Origin: Selaginella moellendorffii | Lineage: Eukaryota > Streptophyta > Lycopodiopsida > Selaginellales > Selaginellaceae | DNA: 64,000 bases | Assembly: GCF_000143415.4 (NCBI RefSeq) | Contig: NW_003314291.1 | Location: forward strand, 297,390-361,389 | Reading direction: 5' to 3' | Shown: positions 24,402 to 35,239 of the stretch, piece by piece | Layout: each line of letters opens with the position of its first letter | How positions within the stretch are numbered: position 1 is the first letter of the stretch | Position numbers and translations under genes: made by a program | The notes under the pieces: generated by a model | Told to the model about the DNA's origin: nothing | Databases searched by the model: none | What the model saw: only the letters and a program-made list of their open reading frames with translations

Positions 24402-26108
24402 ATGGTAGCTATGGCGCCCGCATTGCACGATAAGGCGGCAGCAGCGGTCCTTCCAGAGGAGATTTCGATCGATTCTTGCGGCATTGAGCCGGATCTCGAG
24501 GATGCCGATGCGATCGGCAAGCTGCGGGGCGAGCGGGAGATTGTTCTTGGCAGGAATTTGCACGACCAGTGTTTCTCGATCACGGAGCCCGAGCACGACG
24601 ACGAGGAGACCGGCGATAAGGATGTGTACATGGCTGGTGTTCTTGCGCGCTACCGGAAGACGCTGGTAGAAAGGACGAAATATCACCTGGGTAAGAAATT
24701 TTCTTCTTCCTCCTTGCTGCTTTGGAGTGTTTGTTTGAGCTCTTGCGATTGGAATGCAGGGTATCCATACAACCTGGATTTCGACTACGGTGCTCTCTCG
24801 CAGCTACAGCATTTTTCCATCAACAATCTGGGAGATCCTTTCATCGAGAGCAACTATGGTGTTCATTCTCGGCAATTCGAGGTCGGTGTTTTGGATTGGT
24901 TTGCGAGATTGTGGGAGCTGGAGAAGAACGAGTACTGGGGATATATCACAAACTGTGGGACGGAGGGAAATCTTCACGGCTTGTTGGTCGGGTAAACTTA
25001 TTTCTTTCCTTTCTTCTTCACGGACTTGTTCTTACTTTGGTACTTCTTTTTCCCACAGGAGAGAAGTTTTCCCGGATGGCATCCTCTATGCCTCCAAAGA
25101 CTCGCATTACTCGGTATTTAAGGCAGGACGTATGTATAGGATGGAAGTCGTGAAGGTTGACACACTTCTATCCGGCGAGATCGACTGTGCCGATTTTCAG
25201 CGCCGACTGCTGGAAAACCAAGACAAACCAGCCATTGTGAACGTTAACATAGGTGAGTGAGAGAGCGAGTGAGTGAAAGTTCTATTGTCTAGTTCTCGGA
25301 TATTGATTCATAGTACTGTTTCAGGTACCACTGTCAAAGGAGCAGTGGACGATCTTGACGGTGTAATTAAAACACTGGAAGACTGTGGCTTCTCCCAGGA
25401 CCGCTTCTACATCCACTGTGATGGTGCTCTCTTCGGGCTCATGATGCCGTTCGTGAAGAGAGTAAGCTCCACAAAGTTCATGTTCTTCGTGTTCTTAAGC
25501 GCAAGGCGTGTTTTTTCTCTTCTTTCCAGGCACCAAAAGTGTCTTTCAAAAAGCCTATTGGAAGTGTCAGCGTTTCGGGACACAAGTTCGTTGGCTGCCC
25601 GATGCCATGCGGCATCCAAATCACCAGGATCGAGCACATCAACACGCTGTCCAGGAACGTCGAGTATCTGGCATCCAGGGACGCGACCATCATGGGAAGC
25701 CGCAATGGCCACGCACCACTCTTCCTCTGGTACACTCTAAACCGCAAAGGCTACCGCGGTTTCAAAAAGGAAGTGGAGAAGTGCCTGGCAAACGCGCACT
25801 ACTTGGCCGGTTGCCTCCGGGAGTCCGGATTCGGGGCCATGCTCAACGAGCTCAGCAGCACCGTGGTGTTTGAGAGGCCGCAGGACGAAGCCTTTGTTCG
25901 AAAGTGGCAGCTCGCGTGCCAAGGCAAGATTGCGCACGCGGTGGTGATGCCCAGCGTCACGGTGGACAAGCTCAAAGTTTTCCTCAAGGAGCTGATTGAG
26001 AGCCGGAGCCGGCTCTTCCCGGACGGGAAAATCGTGGCTCCCTGCGTCGCGGAGGAGCTGGGCGCGAAGAACTGCGCTTGCGTCAAGCACTCCTCCTGTT
26101 CCTGGTAA
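24402..26108 (+). CDS. Serine decarboxylase (PLP-dependent)
   Basis: The enzyme converts serine to ethanolamine, the entry step for choline and phosphatidylethanolamine synthesis in plants, and belongs to the group II PLP decarboxylases. Five exons join cleanly: 24402-24690, 24760-24991, 25059-25252, 25325-25461 and 25530-26108, giving about 476 residues. Family motifs seen are [74 protein letters not shown] and [15 protein letters not shown], where the lysine after His is the PLP Schiff-base residue. The C-terminus ([11 protein letters not shown]) is cysteine-rich. An in-frame ATG two codons further in is an alternative start. No anomalies were seen. Confidence 0.94.
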
Positions 26109-26254
26109 GTTTTTCTAGCTTTGGTTTCCTCTTCTCTGATATCTCATTGTTCCAGAGCTTGGTGCAAATCTCTCGGGTGTACGTAGGTGATAAGTATCTG
26201 CGTAGAAGAGATATTGTGCTAGTGGATGAGCGAGCCAACTTTTTCTCGAAACTT

Positions 26255-26600
26255 TGGACTCCATACAATGATAGAGCTGTGGGATTTCCAGTCAAGAAAT
26301 TTAGAAAGACAAGGTCATGCTTTTGAGACCTTGAAAGAAAATTAAAATGAGAAGAACTCCAGAAATTTTCTACAGACAAGATCATGCTTTTGAGACCTTG
26401 ATAGAAAAAACAAACCCTATAATAGAGCTGTGGATTTTCCAGTCAAGATCATGCTTTTGAGACCTTGATAGAAAAATCAAACTCTATAATAGAGCTGTGG
26501 ATTTTCCAATCAAGATCATGCTTTTGAGACCTTGATAGAAAAATCAAACTCTATAATAGAGCTGTGGCTTTTCCAGTCAAGATCATGCTTTTGGAACTTT
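26255..26600. repeat. 67-bp minisatellite downstream of serine decarboxylase
   Basis: The unit, recognisable by AATAGAGCTGTGGATTTTCC followed by AGTCAAGATCATGCTTTTGA, starts at 26421, 26488 and 26555, giving a constant 67-bp period. A diverged unit precedes from about 26261, with partial words near 26310 and 26380. The repeat is non-coding and lies in or just after the 3' UTR of the decarboxylase gene. Confidence 0.88.
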
Positions 26601-26868
26601 AAAAGAAAAATCAATCCTTGTGATAGAAATCCAAGAGTATCATGGGCGATTCTTCTTTGAGAACTTTGATCGTCAGTAGAGAAGTTACTAAAGCAATCCA
26701 TCCATTGAAGATGAAACAATGTACACATTCTTCACCGAAAGAGATCTTCCCAAGCCAAGAAGGAAAGAAGGAGAGGAGGAAGAAGATCATATAGAATTCT
26801 CTACTTATCTGGAAAGAGAGCGAGCGAGCGATTAGATTCCCAGAGTAGCGAGCGATCTTCCTCCTTGA

Positions 26869-27261
26869 TCAATTGTCATAGACCCGGCACTCATCCGTCT
26901 CTGGATTGTCCTTGCAAAACGCCTCCAGCGGATCCTTGCCCTTGTCCTTGTCCCTCTGGTGAGACGCGGCGGCGCTCACCTCCTCCACCTCGTCCCACGC
27001 CACCACGCACTCGGCCGACGCTGGATTCTCCGCGCACACCTCCTCCGCCTGCTTGATGCTCTCCTCCACCTTACCCTCCAGCGGGCTCGCGCACGCGATC
27101 GTCGTCGCCATCCTCCTCCTCCGCGACGCCAATCGAATCCCCCCCATTCCCCCTCGCGCCGCCGCGCAGAAGCTCCTCCTGGGAATCGCGGAGATCTGCT
27201 GCTGCTGCTGCAAGAATTGGGGCTGCTGGAGCGCCATCGTTGTAATCGCGATGGACGCCAT
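26869..27261 (-). CDS. CP12 domain protein, chloroplast
   Basis: The product is a CP12 protein, a small, largely disordered redox linker that holds GAPDH and phosphoribulokinase in an inactive complex in the dark and so controls the Calvin cycle. The mature region has the AWDEVEEVSAAASH core, an N-terminal cysteine pair (CAENPASAEC) and a C-terminal pair (CKDNPETDEC) ending RVYDN, so both disulfide pairs are intact. The start chosen at 27261 (MASIAITTMALQQPQ) gives 130 residues. The first 50 or so are Gln-, Ser- and Arg-rich with few acidic residues, a typical chloroplast transit peptide with likely cleavage before CASPLEGKVEE. An in-frame non-ATG extension upstream was ignored. The gene has no intron. 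Confidence 0.94.
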   Translation of the reverse strand: MASIAITTMALQQPQFLQQQQQISAIPRRSFCAAARGGMGGIRLASRRRRMATTIACASPLEGKVEESIKQAEEVCAENPASAECVVAWDEVEEVSAAASHQRDKDKGKDPLEAFCKDNPETDECRVYDN

Positions 27262-27303
27262 GAGCGCGCGAGCTATCGATCGATGCGAGGATCTCTCTCC
27301 CAA

Positions 27304-27718
27304 GAGCCCTAGCTCCAGGGCAAACGATCACCACGCAAGGAGGAAGAGATATCACTGCCACGTGGAGTCCGCTGATTGATCGAAAGCACGGCAGGTTTAT
27401 GGCTTCCAAAGCTGCAGGAAGTAGACCAAGAGAGAAGTGGGAAAATATAGACCGGGTGCTCTAGGAAAAAATCCAAGCCATGGTTCCCACATTTCACTTT
27501 GCGAGATTTTTTCTTTGTTTTGCCTTGCCTATCAATCGCATTCTCGGGCTCGCTCGCTCAGGCGTTTTTTTTTTATCGAGAATTATTCAGGAGTAGCTCA
27601 ATGATTGATCTGGAACGAGGAAAACTTCGATCTTCTCAAGCGTAATAACAAGGAGCTTACTTGTCGTGATCACGAGCGCGAGCCAGGCGACGAGAACTTT
27701 GCGTTGTTTCCCCTCTTG
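27304..27718. other. Intergenic between CP12 and the BTB gene
   Basis: This stretch holds the CP12 5' flank and the 3' end of the BTB gene. No further gene or RNA was recognised. Confidence 0.4.
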
Positions 27719-29241
27719 TCATGACCCAGGCGCTACTTCTTCCTCGTTTCTCTGGATGGCAGCAATCTTAGCTCTGGACGAGTCCCCTTGGCCATCATCT
27801 GGAAAGAAAACCAATAAAGTTAGTCACTACTGCTTGATCGAAGAGAGCAAAAGAGAAATCCTGGAAACCAAAGCTAAACGTTGCGAAAGCCAAAGTGAGT
27901 ATACTACTACCTGCGACAATCCTGCTTCTCTTGCGTGACATCCGCTTGACAAGCCCCTCGTAGAGCTCGACGAGGAGCTTGGGATCCTTCTCCACGTACA
28001 TGCTGTAGTCCCCGAACGTCGGCAACACTTGCATGTCCATGGAGGCCGTCCGGAGCACCGCGTCCTTGACAGTCTCCGAGTCATACTTTCGAGCCAGGTC
28101 CAAGAGATTGATGGCGTTGTCCCGGGAGACGTTGCTGACTAGAAACTCCTCGCACACGGCCTTGAGGAGCTTGACGCCGTATTTCTCTGCAGCACAGAAG
28201 AGAGACGCGGCATGTTTCTTGAGCACTTCGGGACACACTGTGGCGGTGTAGAAGAAGCGCACAAACGCTTCCAACACATCGTGCGAGAAGTCGTCGATTC
28301 GGACGACACCGCTTTGGGCTTCCTTCATTTGAGCACTAAACATGGCCTTAAACACAGGTGACTTCCCCGCCTGCGCTAGAAACAGGCAGACAAACAAAAA
28401 CCACAGGGGCGCTCACATGTGAAAAAACATGTGGGATTGAGAGCTTTTTGTTTGGCAAGGCTGCACTGCTGAGCATCTCTCTCACTCAAAAGCTTTAGAA
28501 CAAAGCTTTCAAGGAACACACACACACACAAAAAAAAAAAAAAGAACTCGAAGCAAAAAACGTAGAAAACCTCTCATCCCGTTCTCTCTCACGCAAAAGG
28601 TTTAGAACAAAGCTTTCAGGGAAGGCAAAAGCAAAAAACAAACGACCAAAGCTTTCAGGGAAGGCGAAAGCAAAAAACAAACAACCAACAAAAGAAACTG
28701 GAAGAAGAAAACATTTTCATCAGAACAAAGAAAAAGAGAGGAGCCCTTGCAGAAAAATGGTTTTTCCCGACTTCTAAAGGAAACAAAAACCCGGAACAAA
28801 CAAAGAACCGGAAAATCTCATTCCAGGAAGATCACGAAGAACAATCAAGCACGCATTATTATCAAAAGCCAAAGGAAACCAAAGGAAAGAAATAAACTAG
28901 ATGCTAAGCTAGGACTTGAGAGAAAGATCGCTTACCAGGATCGCCTTGTGCGCGCACACATCCGGCCCATCACACGCCTTGAGCGTCACATCCGACAGCG
29001 GCAAATCGAGGGTGTCCTGGTCCCAGGCGCGAAGGAATTCGGCCTGGCGCGCCACGGCTTGCAGGCGGCGCTCCTCGTCCCGGAGGCGCTGCTGCGCGGC
29101 TTGCAAGCTCCCCACCAGCGACTCCAGCCTGTGGATCCGGCCCCTGTGGCATCGATCACAATACGCGAACTCCACCGCGTAGGAGCGAAACTCGTACCCT
29201 GAGAGGAGCCTCTTGCAAAGCACGCATTCCACGCGAGGCAT
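27719..29241 (-). CDS. BTB/POZ domain protein with N-terminal cysteine motif
   Basis: Three exons join in frame: 28936-29241, 27911-28370 and 27719-27798, giving 281 residues from the ATG at 29241 (MPRVECVLCKRLLSGYEF). The N-terminus has two CxxC-type pairs (CVLCKR and CDRCHRGR), suggesting a small zinc-binding module, then a coiled-coil-like Arg/Gln/Leu segment. The BTB domain runs from about residue 78 (LDLPLSDVTLKACDG) through AHKAILAGKSPVFKAMFSAQ to the BACK-like helices (CEEFLVSNVSRDNAINLLDL). Plant proteins of this form act as substrate adaptors for CUL3 ubiquitin ligases. The 565-bp first intron is unusually long for this window and rich in repeated AAAGCTTT words. Exon 1 and its flank have been copied to 49.5 kb and 54.7 kb. 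Confidence 0.88.
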
Positions 29242-29429
29242 ATTCCTCCTCTCTCCGTGTGCCCTAGAGGGAATTTTTTCTAAAAGATTTTTGGCGCCAA
29301 GGGCGTTTCGCGCGGGAACGGTTCGCCACGTGGCGTGTTTGAAGTTAGAATTTAGGTTAGGACTAGATAAACAAAAAGGTACCATTAAGAAAGAAAAATT
29401 AGTCAAATAAAATTGAAACGAGATTGCAG

Positions 29430-30349
29430 CCACTTCCTCTCTTTATCAAGCAGATAAGCCAGGCTTAAAAAAGTAGCACTACAGGATTATGCACCCTAAG
29501 GAACTGGTGGTCAAAGTGCTCAAGCAGAAACAGCTCTAAATATCAAAGCTTGAGAACAAAAAAGTGAGAATAGAAACTTAATTTAGTCTTGTTATAGCCT
29601 GCCAGAGAGAAAGAAAACTAAGATAAGTTTCAAGAACATAGAAGCTTAGAATAGCATGCATTGTTTGTTTCTCCAATTTCTCCAGCTTCTTTGTAGGTCT
29701 TTACACAAGTCCCAATTGGCCTTCTTTGGAGTGATGCTAAGCATGGGATCCTGAAAATAAGAACACACAAGAAAAAAAGAATGAACAAACAATCACCTTT
29801 TGTGATCTAGACTTACACTTTCTCCTCTTGTAAATTTTCTTTGCCATTCACATTGCATGTGGAGATGTAGTTCCTTCAAGCCATCTGTTTCATGTTCTCC
29901 AGAAGTGAAGGTATTTATGGCAGAATGTCATGCTTGACATTAATAGTCTCTTTAGGAATACACTACCAAACTTCTGTAGAGTGTCTTCTTGTGTAGTTAA
30001 TGAGAGGTTACATTCATCCATCTGGATGAAGTCCTCTTGGATTGAAGATCTCTGCCTGGCTCCTCTGGCTCCCAATGTGCCGCTATCATAATTTGAATCT
30101 GAGGCTCCTTCCTCTGGCTCCCAGTGTGCTGCTGTGGCTATCTCTCCATCACAGTTCCACCTCTATCTCTTTTGGATCACAATCTACAGATTTTGTTGGC
30201 ACCAAGGTTGATCAGACAGCAAGCGTCTTCTAGATTGACATGATATCTTTAGTCAATATCTCACATTCATAATCAAAGTTACAAAATCTAATTCCTAACC
30301 TAACTGCCATCTCTTGTTTTAGCCTGGAAAAAATGTATATAATCTGCAG
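29430..30349. other. Non-coding part of block A, homologous to R-type repeats
   Basis: No gene recognised. The sequence matches 57020-57990 in reverse orientation and, in AT-drifted form, parts of 48600-49400, 53600-54500 and 60870-61700. Short open frames here, for example one containing FIQMDECNLSLTTQEDTLQK, recur in copy C but have no similarity I know and are probably incidental. Confidence 0.5.
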
Positions 30350-31331
30350 CTTTGATCCGAAGCTACTGGTGGTGAACAGTGAGATTTGCAAACCACATCC
30401 AACGAGTGAGGTTTCTCTTTTCTCTTTTTCCTTGAATTTCAAGTGTCTTTATCTTTGTAAATTCAGGTTCGTAGCAGCAAACGAATTTCAGGTCTTCACG
30501 ACAAAGGTACGACTGTTTCTTTTCATGTGCAAAAATGATAGGCCTATGCACCACTTTTCTAGTGGTTGAAATGGAACTCTTGCATCAATACCGGGGAACT
30601 GCTATGTCTGCAAAGGTGCTGTAGCTTTTGTATAATTGAACAGAGAGTAGGCCTAGCCTAAGTCAACAATTTTGCAGGACTTTGGTATTCTTACGCGGTG
30701 CTGGAGGATTCTAGGCAGGTCCTGGAAAGCCGTTCTCCTTCTCGTTTCCAACATCGTCACAATTTCCCATCAGTTTCAATGAGAAAGAATTTGACGCAAC
30801 TCCCCCAGACTTCGAGTTTGAAGATCAAATCAGGACGAACCAGGCAACGAAAGATTAATTTTCATTTTTAGTTTTTCCTTGTAGAACATAGATGTAGGCG
30901 TTACTCTGAGACATGAATCCCTTGCATTCGGACCCAAAGCTCGCCGCAGATGCAGGGTAAGCTTTGTTGTTCTTGCGAATGACGTCTGTGACGGGATTTA
31001 AAAACACAGCTTCCAGCGTCCCATTCGTCATGGACTTTGCATGCTTAGCTATGCCGTGAGAGGTATAATTCGGTGCGGCTGCGACGGTGATCCGATGAGA
31101 ATTGCAACGATCAGCTCCAGGTTCCTGCACCACATCTATCCGGGGAAATGCTCGTAACATTGAACAAGGCAAGAGCTCGCAGTAAGCACTCGCAATCGTT
31201 TCTCTTGCTAGATCATCCTTGTAACGTTTGCTTCTTCTTTCAGGATCTCCTTCAAGTGTAAAGTTAAGGAGAGAGGCGAATTCGTCCTATCTGGGACAGT
31301 GTTCTTGACCATACACCACTCTAAACTGTAA
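30350..31331 (+). pseudogene. Enoyl-CoA hydratase 2 (ECH2) pseudogene, copy A
   Basis: Exon pieces of a plant peroxisomal enoyl-CoA hydratase 2 (MaoC/hotdog fold, fatty-acid beta-oxidation) are recognisable. They begin with FDPKLLV (30350), then an exon ending ISGLHDK (30500), an exon near 30565, the FLRGAGGF-type exon near 30680, and the hydratase 2 motif NPLHSDPKLAADAG near 30915. The last exon ends with the peroxisomal signal SKL at 31329. The N-terminal exons are missing. Frameshifts occur after FDPKLLV, in the YVEIYKP-type exon (deletion) and in the FLRGAGG exon, and several splice sites are lost. Copy A is more decayed than copy C. Confidence 0.8.
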
Positions 31332-31478
31332 TCGTATCTCTTTTCTCTATTTTCGTTTTCTTAATTCAAAGAGCATTACATCTATAATCTCGCCACCTTT
31401 ATAATCTTGTTCTAACAATAGTTGAATCTCTTTTCTCTAGTTTCGAACAACACGCAATGATTCAAAGAAGCCACCTTT

Positions 31479-32069
31479 TTAACACTGGAACATTCTCGTT
31501 CTAAAGTTTAGGGTGAGCTGCGCGACAAAGGAAGTCGTTGCTACTGGGCTGCCAAGGTTGTAAGCGCTTGCGACCGCTTCCCAGTCCTTGACGAATCTAT
31601 CCGCGAGAGGCGTATTGATCTGCCCTTGCTGCTTATACAGTATAAACTCGTACTTGTGCTGCATGAAATCGTGGGGTGCAGGCCTCATATACTCCTCCAA
31701 AATGGTGCCAGCGTCAACCTTTGATCCAGGGATGTTGGCGATCCAATAGTGGACGTACGTGAATTGATCTGCCAATGTAAACATCGACTGCGAAGCTCGC
31801 CTATCTATCATCACGATGGAGTAAAGCTGTGCAGGATCAACATCTCCGGGGACCATAACGTTGGGATGAATCGCGGTTTGCGGGCAGGTCAAAAGGGTTC
31901 CATCGGCGAAGGTATCCTTTCCTGTGTAAGAAACAGCTATAGAGATCGATTTCTCCACTGCTAGAGATCTTGGCGATGGAGATCGTGGTGGAGTAGACGC
32001 TAACAATCGCGAAGAAGTAGCTCCTGCAAAGAATATAGCCAAGAAAGCAACTACCACAAGCTTCCTCAT
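31479..32069 (-). CDS. Secreted PEBP-domain protein, copy A
   Basis: A 196-residue intronless frame starts with a clear signal peptide (MRKLVVVAFLAIFFAGATSS). The body resembles the phosphatidylethanolamine-binding protein fold: DGTLLTCPQTAIHPNVMVPG, then LYSIVMIDRRASQS (the PEBP V-M-x-D strand), VHYWIANIPGSK (matching H-W-L-x-x-N-I-P-G) and HDFMQHKYEFILYKQQGQ (matching G-x-H-R-Y-x-F-x-L-x-x-Q). The fold is known for anion/lipid binding, as in FT/TFL1 and RKIP, but a secreted form with this divergent ligand region is unlike plant flowering regulators. A TATA box lies at 32109-32115, about 40 bp before the ATG. It is oriented opposite to copies B and C. Family call is moderately firm; function is unknown. 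Confidence 0.75.
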   Translation of the reverse strand: MRKLVVVAFLAIFFAGATSSRLLASTPPRSPSPRSLAVEKSISIAVSYTGKDTFADGTLLTCPQTAIHPNVMVPGDVDPAQLYSIVMIDRRASQSMFTLADQFTYVHYWIANIPGSKVDAGTILEEYMRPAPHDFMQHKYEFILYKQQGQINTPLADRFVKDWEAVASAYNLGSPVATTSFVAQLTLNFRTRMFQC

Positions 32070-32108
32070 TGATCCTTTGTTGTGTTGTGATCGCTTTGAT
32101 ACCTAGAT

Positions 32109-32115
32109 TTATATA
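32109..32115 (-). promoter_or_regulatory. TATA box of PEBP copy A
   Basis: TATATAA on the minus strand lies about 40 bp before the ATG and is conserved at the same spacing in all three copies, implying a very short 5' leader. Confidence 0.65.
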
Positions 32116-32189
32116 GTGATTTACCTTTTAACATAGGGTTTATGTATTCCTTTTTGGCACCTTTTCGATTTTATTTTCATTACTAGGGT

Positions 32190-33430
32190 TTGGGACCGCT
32201 CAGGATTTTGTTTGATTTGGATTATGTTGCATTTCTAGAGTAAGGCTGTGGTGTCATCACAGAACCTTGAAGGCAAGATTTAGTTTGATTGCTTCTTCTC
32301 AAGTGCTTGACATTGCCAAGGTTTGGGAGGCTATAGCATCATCACAGTACCACTAAGTGGAGAAAAATCTCAAAACACACTCACCGACCAGCTCTATATG
32401 GAGTGCGACATAAGTCAATTCCTTTCATGTTGATGTCTTGCTTAAGCAATCTCTCTGGGTTGAGCTTTTCAAGCTTAGACCAGATGGATAGATCTTGGGA
32501 CCACATGTTTACTATGGCTATGCAGGGATGTGGTGAGCAGCCAAGCTTACATCATGAATTGCCAACCGAGGCCAGGAGAGCAACGATGCATCTGGAGAGT
32601 TTCCTTCACAACAGCTTGGAGGTACACCATTTTCAAACTTGGCAACTTTAGACTTTCCAACTATACCAGTAATCTCATTGCACAACCTTCTTTTTGATTT
32701 CAGGATGGATGGCAAGCTCCACTCCATTCAGTGAAGAGCACAACGGTGTCAGGCCTTGGAAAATCATCTCCTATGAAGTCACAGCATCAGAAACATTATG
32801 TACGTCATTAGAGCAGGAACTGCATACTACTGAGATGATGTTTATGCATTTTAAAGTGAAAATACATGTTAAGAATAACTAATTAGAATGAAAAGTGGTA
32901 TAGTGAAAAGGTGGCTTCTTTTTATGTTATGTGTAAAAAAAAAATCATTAGCATTTCACCAGAAATTTTTGTCATTCTTCCTAAAATTTTGCCATAAAAG
33001 TTTTCCATAAAAGTTTTTTTTGAAAAAATCCTCTGTCCAGGCTGGCAGTGTTACTTGAGGCTGTAAATATCACCAGCAAGCCTATTATTGAAAAGAACTG
33101 TAAATGTGGGAAGAACCTATGTGATGACTTCTAGCTGTCAATAGAAGAAGAAAAACAAAACACTTAGTAGTACTTACTATGAACTTTATGTTCTTCCACA
33201 GTTTCCATGAAGGAGTTATGCATCTATTTACCTGCAAAGTGAAAGAAATCATTTCAAAGCAACTGAAAAAAAGATTAACATTGGGATCTTTGATGAAAAC
33301 TATTGCAGTTGCCAACTCTAATCCAAGCCTACTCCATATGCAAAAGCATGAATCAAGTCATGTAATTATCACTGAAAATACCAGCTTTTCTAAATTGAAG
33401 CTTCCTCTTACCTCCACAAAACACATTCAA
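32190..33430. other. Non-coding duplicated sequence, right part of block A
   Basis: This matches 58030-58930 in the same orientation, including TTACTAGGGTTTGGGACC and CAGCAAGCCTATTATTGAAA. No protein family is recognised in any frame. Copy C lacks a portion corresponding to about 32640-32900. Confidence 0.5.
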
Positions 33431-33436
33431 ATATAA

Positions 33437-33758
33437 GGGGTTCCAAATGTATAGTAGGGATAGTGGTTGGAATGCATGTCCGACCACCTGAGATATTAAT
33501 TTGGCTCTCACTGGGCTATGTTGCTCCTTGTTCTACGTTCGGCTTGGGTTTAAACCCAAGCTCCATGCTACTCTAGTTGATGGAGTACCCTCCTCCTTGC
33601 ATTAGGCCACCAGCATGCAAAATTGTGCCAAACTCCATCTGACACTATTTTGTGTGCAAGTGTTGGATATGGGGAGTTAGTGCTTGTGGGATTGTACTTG
33701 ACCCTCGTTTCGTAGCGCAACAGGCTTGGAGTTTAGCTCCAAATTCAGGTGTGCTACA
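33437..33758 (+). repeat. 5' LTR of the gypsy element
   Basis: This matches 39874-40196 over its whole length, beginning at GGGGTTCCAAATG and ending CTACA. The true outer boundary is uncertain because the LTR could begin at the TG at 33448-33449. The two LTRs differ mainly by transitions, with the 3' copy richer in A and T, which points to an old insertion. Confidence 0.85.
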
Positions 33759-33760
33759 TT

Positions 33761-33774
33761 TGGTATCAGAGAAA
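33761..33774 (+). other. Primer binding site for initiator Met-tRNA
   Basis: TGGTATCAGAGA, two bases after the 5' LTR, matches the usual plant PBS TGGTATCAGAGC (complement of the tRNA-iMet 3' end) with one change. Confidence 0.8.
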
Positions 33775-33947
33775 TTGTTTCAGTGATTCCTATCCAACTT
33801 TTGTCGGATTTTCTGACTCATGTTGCATATGGAGAGACTCTTCTAGGAGATCCAAAGCGACTTATGTAGGATTAATTGGATTGCACCATTTGGTAAGAAC
33901 GTTATATGCATGTTCAGTTACTAATAGAGGCATGCATACAACTAGTG

Positions 33948-35056
33948 GGATGGTGAAAAGGAATTGTGCTGATGATGCTGAAACTTCTAAACGGGTGAAT
34001 CGAGAGGAGGAAACTCTTGCTAGAGATGTTATGGAAGAGGCTGAGGTTAAGTCAGAAAAGGAAGAGCCAGATTCTGCAGCATTGCAGCATATGGCTCAGG
34101 AAATCAAGATTGAGAATTTGCAAAGGGAAGTTTGCAAATTGAAAAAGAAGAACAAGAAGAGGAAGAAAGAAGTTGAGGTAGTTAAACCAACTAAACCTAA
34201 GAAACCGGACTCCTCTTCAAGTTTTGAGGACGATGAAGTTCTACAACCGCCCCCGATTGCACGAGTTTCAAAGTTTAAGCCTCCGAAACCACCCAACTTC
34301 AGAGGCATGTGGGACTAGCAAGTTTTGGAAGATTGGGTCTACGATATAGAAAACTATTTCATAGCGGCAGACACAGATGATCATACAAAAGTTGCGTATG
34401 TGCAATCCTTCCTCACCGATCATGCCAAAACTTGGTGGCACTAGGTGTGTGTTGAAAAAGAGCAGACTAAAAGTTGGACCAAGATGTGGTCTTGTATCCG
34501 TAAAGAATACTTGCCGAATAATCTTGGTTTGAGACTTCGGCAGTTAAAGCAGCAAGGGGACCTCATGCATTACGTTAATGTGTTTTCTCAGAAGCACATT
34601 ATAATTGCAAATATGAGTGATGAAGATGCTTGAAGTTATTTCCTAAAGGGTTTAAGTTCACTTTCTCACAATGAGGTTTTGAAGTTTAAGCCAAATATGT
34701 ATCTAGAGTGTAAGGACGCAGCACAGTAAGTTGCATTTAGTCACTCGCTCATAGAACAATATCAACCATATGCTGGTACCTCGGATAAGAATAAAAATTC
34801 TGGGAATAAACAAAGTGATTGGAAACAGAGGGTGGAAGGCAAGTTCCACCTTGGAGGCTCACAAGCAACAGTTAACAAAGGTGGTGGTGGTTGGAGGCCA
34901 CTAGCAACTTCTTCTAGTCTTATGCCCTCTGTTCCTCCTCCTGGTGGGTACAAGCAGCAACAACCTACAAAACCTGCTCCTAGCGGAACGGGTAGTGTGG
35001 GTCATTGTTTCCATTGTGGAGAGTCAGGACATACGTCCTCGGAATGTCCCAACTAG
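33948..35056 (+). pseudogene. Gypsy gag region, degenerate
   Basis: The region encodes a capsid/nucleocapsid-like protein: an acidic/lysine-rich N-terminal part, a capsid-like segment (EDWVYDIENYFIAADTDD-type, near 34330), and a CCHC zinc knuckle CFHCGESGHTSSEC at about 35006-35047. In-frame stops occur near 34316, 34442, 34633 and 34731. The zinc ligands themselves are intact. Confidence 0.75.
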
Positions 35057-35239
35057 CATAAGACAGGGTCTCTTGTTAATGTCATGAGGGAAGACGGTGG
35101 TGGTGAAGTTGAAGGGGTTGACGAGTTGGTCAATGCAGATTATAAGGAAGAGGAGGTGAGTTACTTTCGTCAAGTTTTTCTTGCAGTCAATGCAAACATT
35201 GATCTGTTCATATATCTGGTAGGCTTTGTCCGCAAACAC

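Larger units (their letters stand above)
28410..33430. repeat. Segmental duplication block A (BTB intron/exon 1, ECH2 pseudogene, PEBP gene, downstream sequence)
   Basis: This block matches copies B (49430-52185) and C (54560-58960). The order here is BTB exon 1, ECH2 pseudogene (+), PEBP gene (-), then sequence found at 58040-58900 in copy C. Between about 29419 and 32181 the sequence is in reverse orientation relative to B and C, while both flanks are in the same orientation. The left junction is AATAAAATTGAAA followed by CGAGATTGCAGCC; the right junction is CGATTTTAT followed by TTTCATTACTAGGG. Confidence 0.85.

Noticed and set aside
30855-31172. Open frame antisense to the ECH2 pseudogene (and equivalents at 50890-51174 and 56041-56379)
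   Set aside because: The opposite strand carries clear ECH2 motifs with the NPLHSDP signature and SKL end, so these frames are shadows.
33085-33315. 76-codon minus-strand frame in the right part of block A
   Set aside because: Not conserved as a frame in copy C (58474-58800 differs in frame and length) and shows no known similarity.
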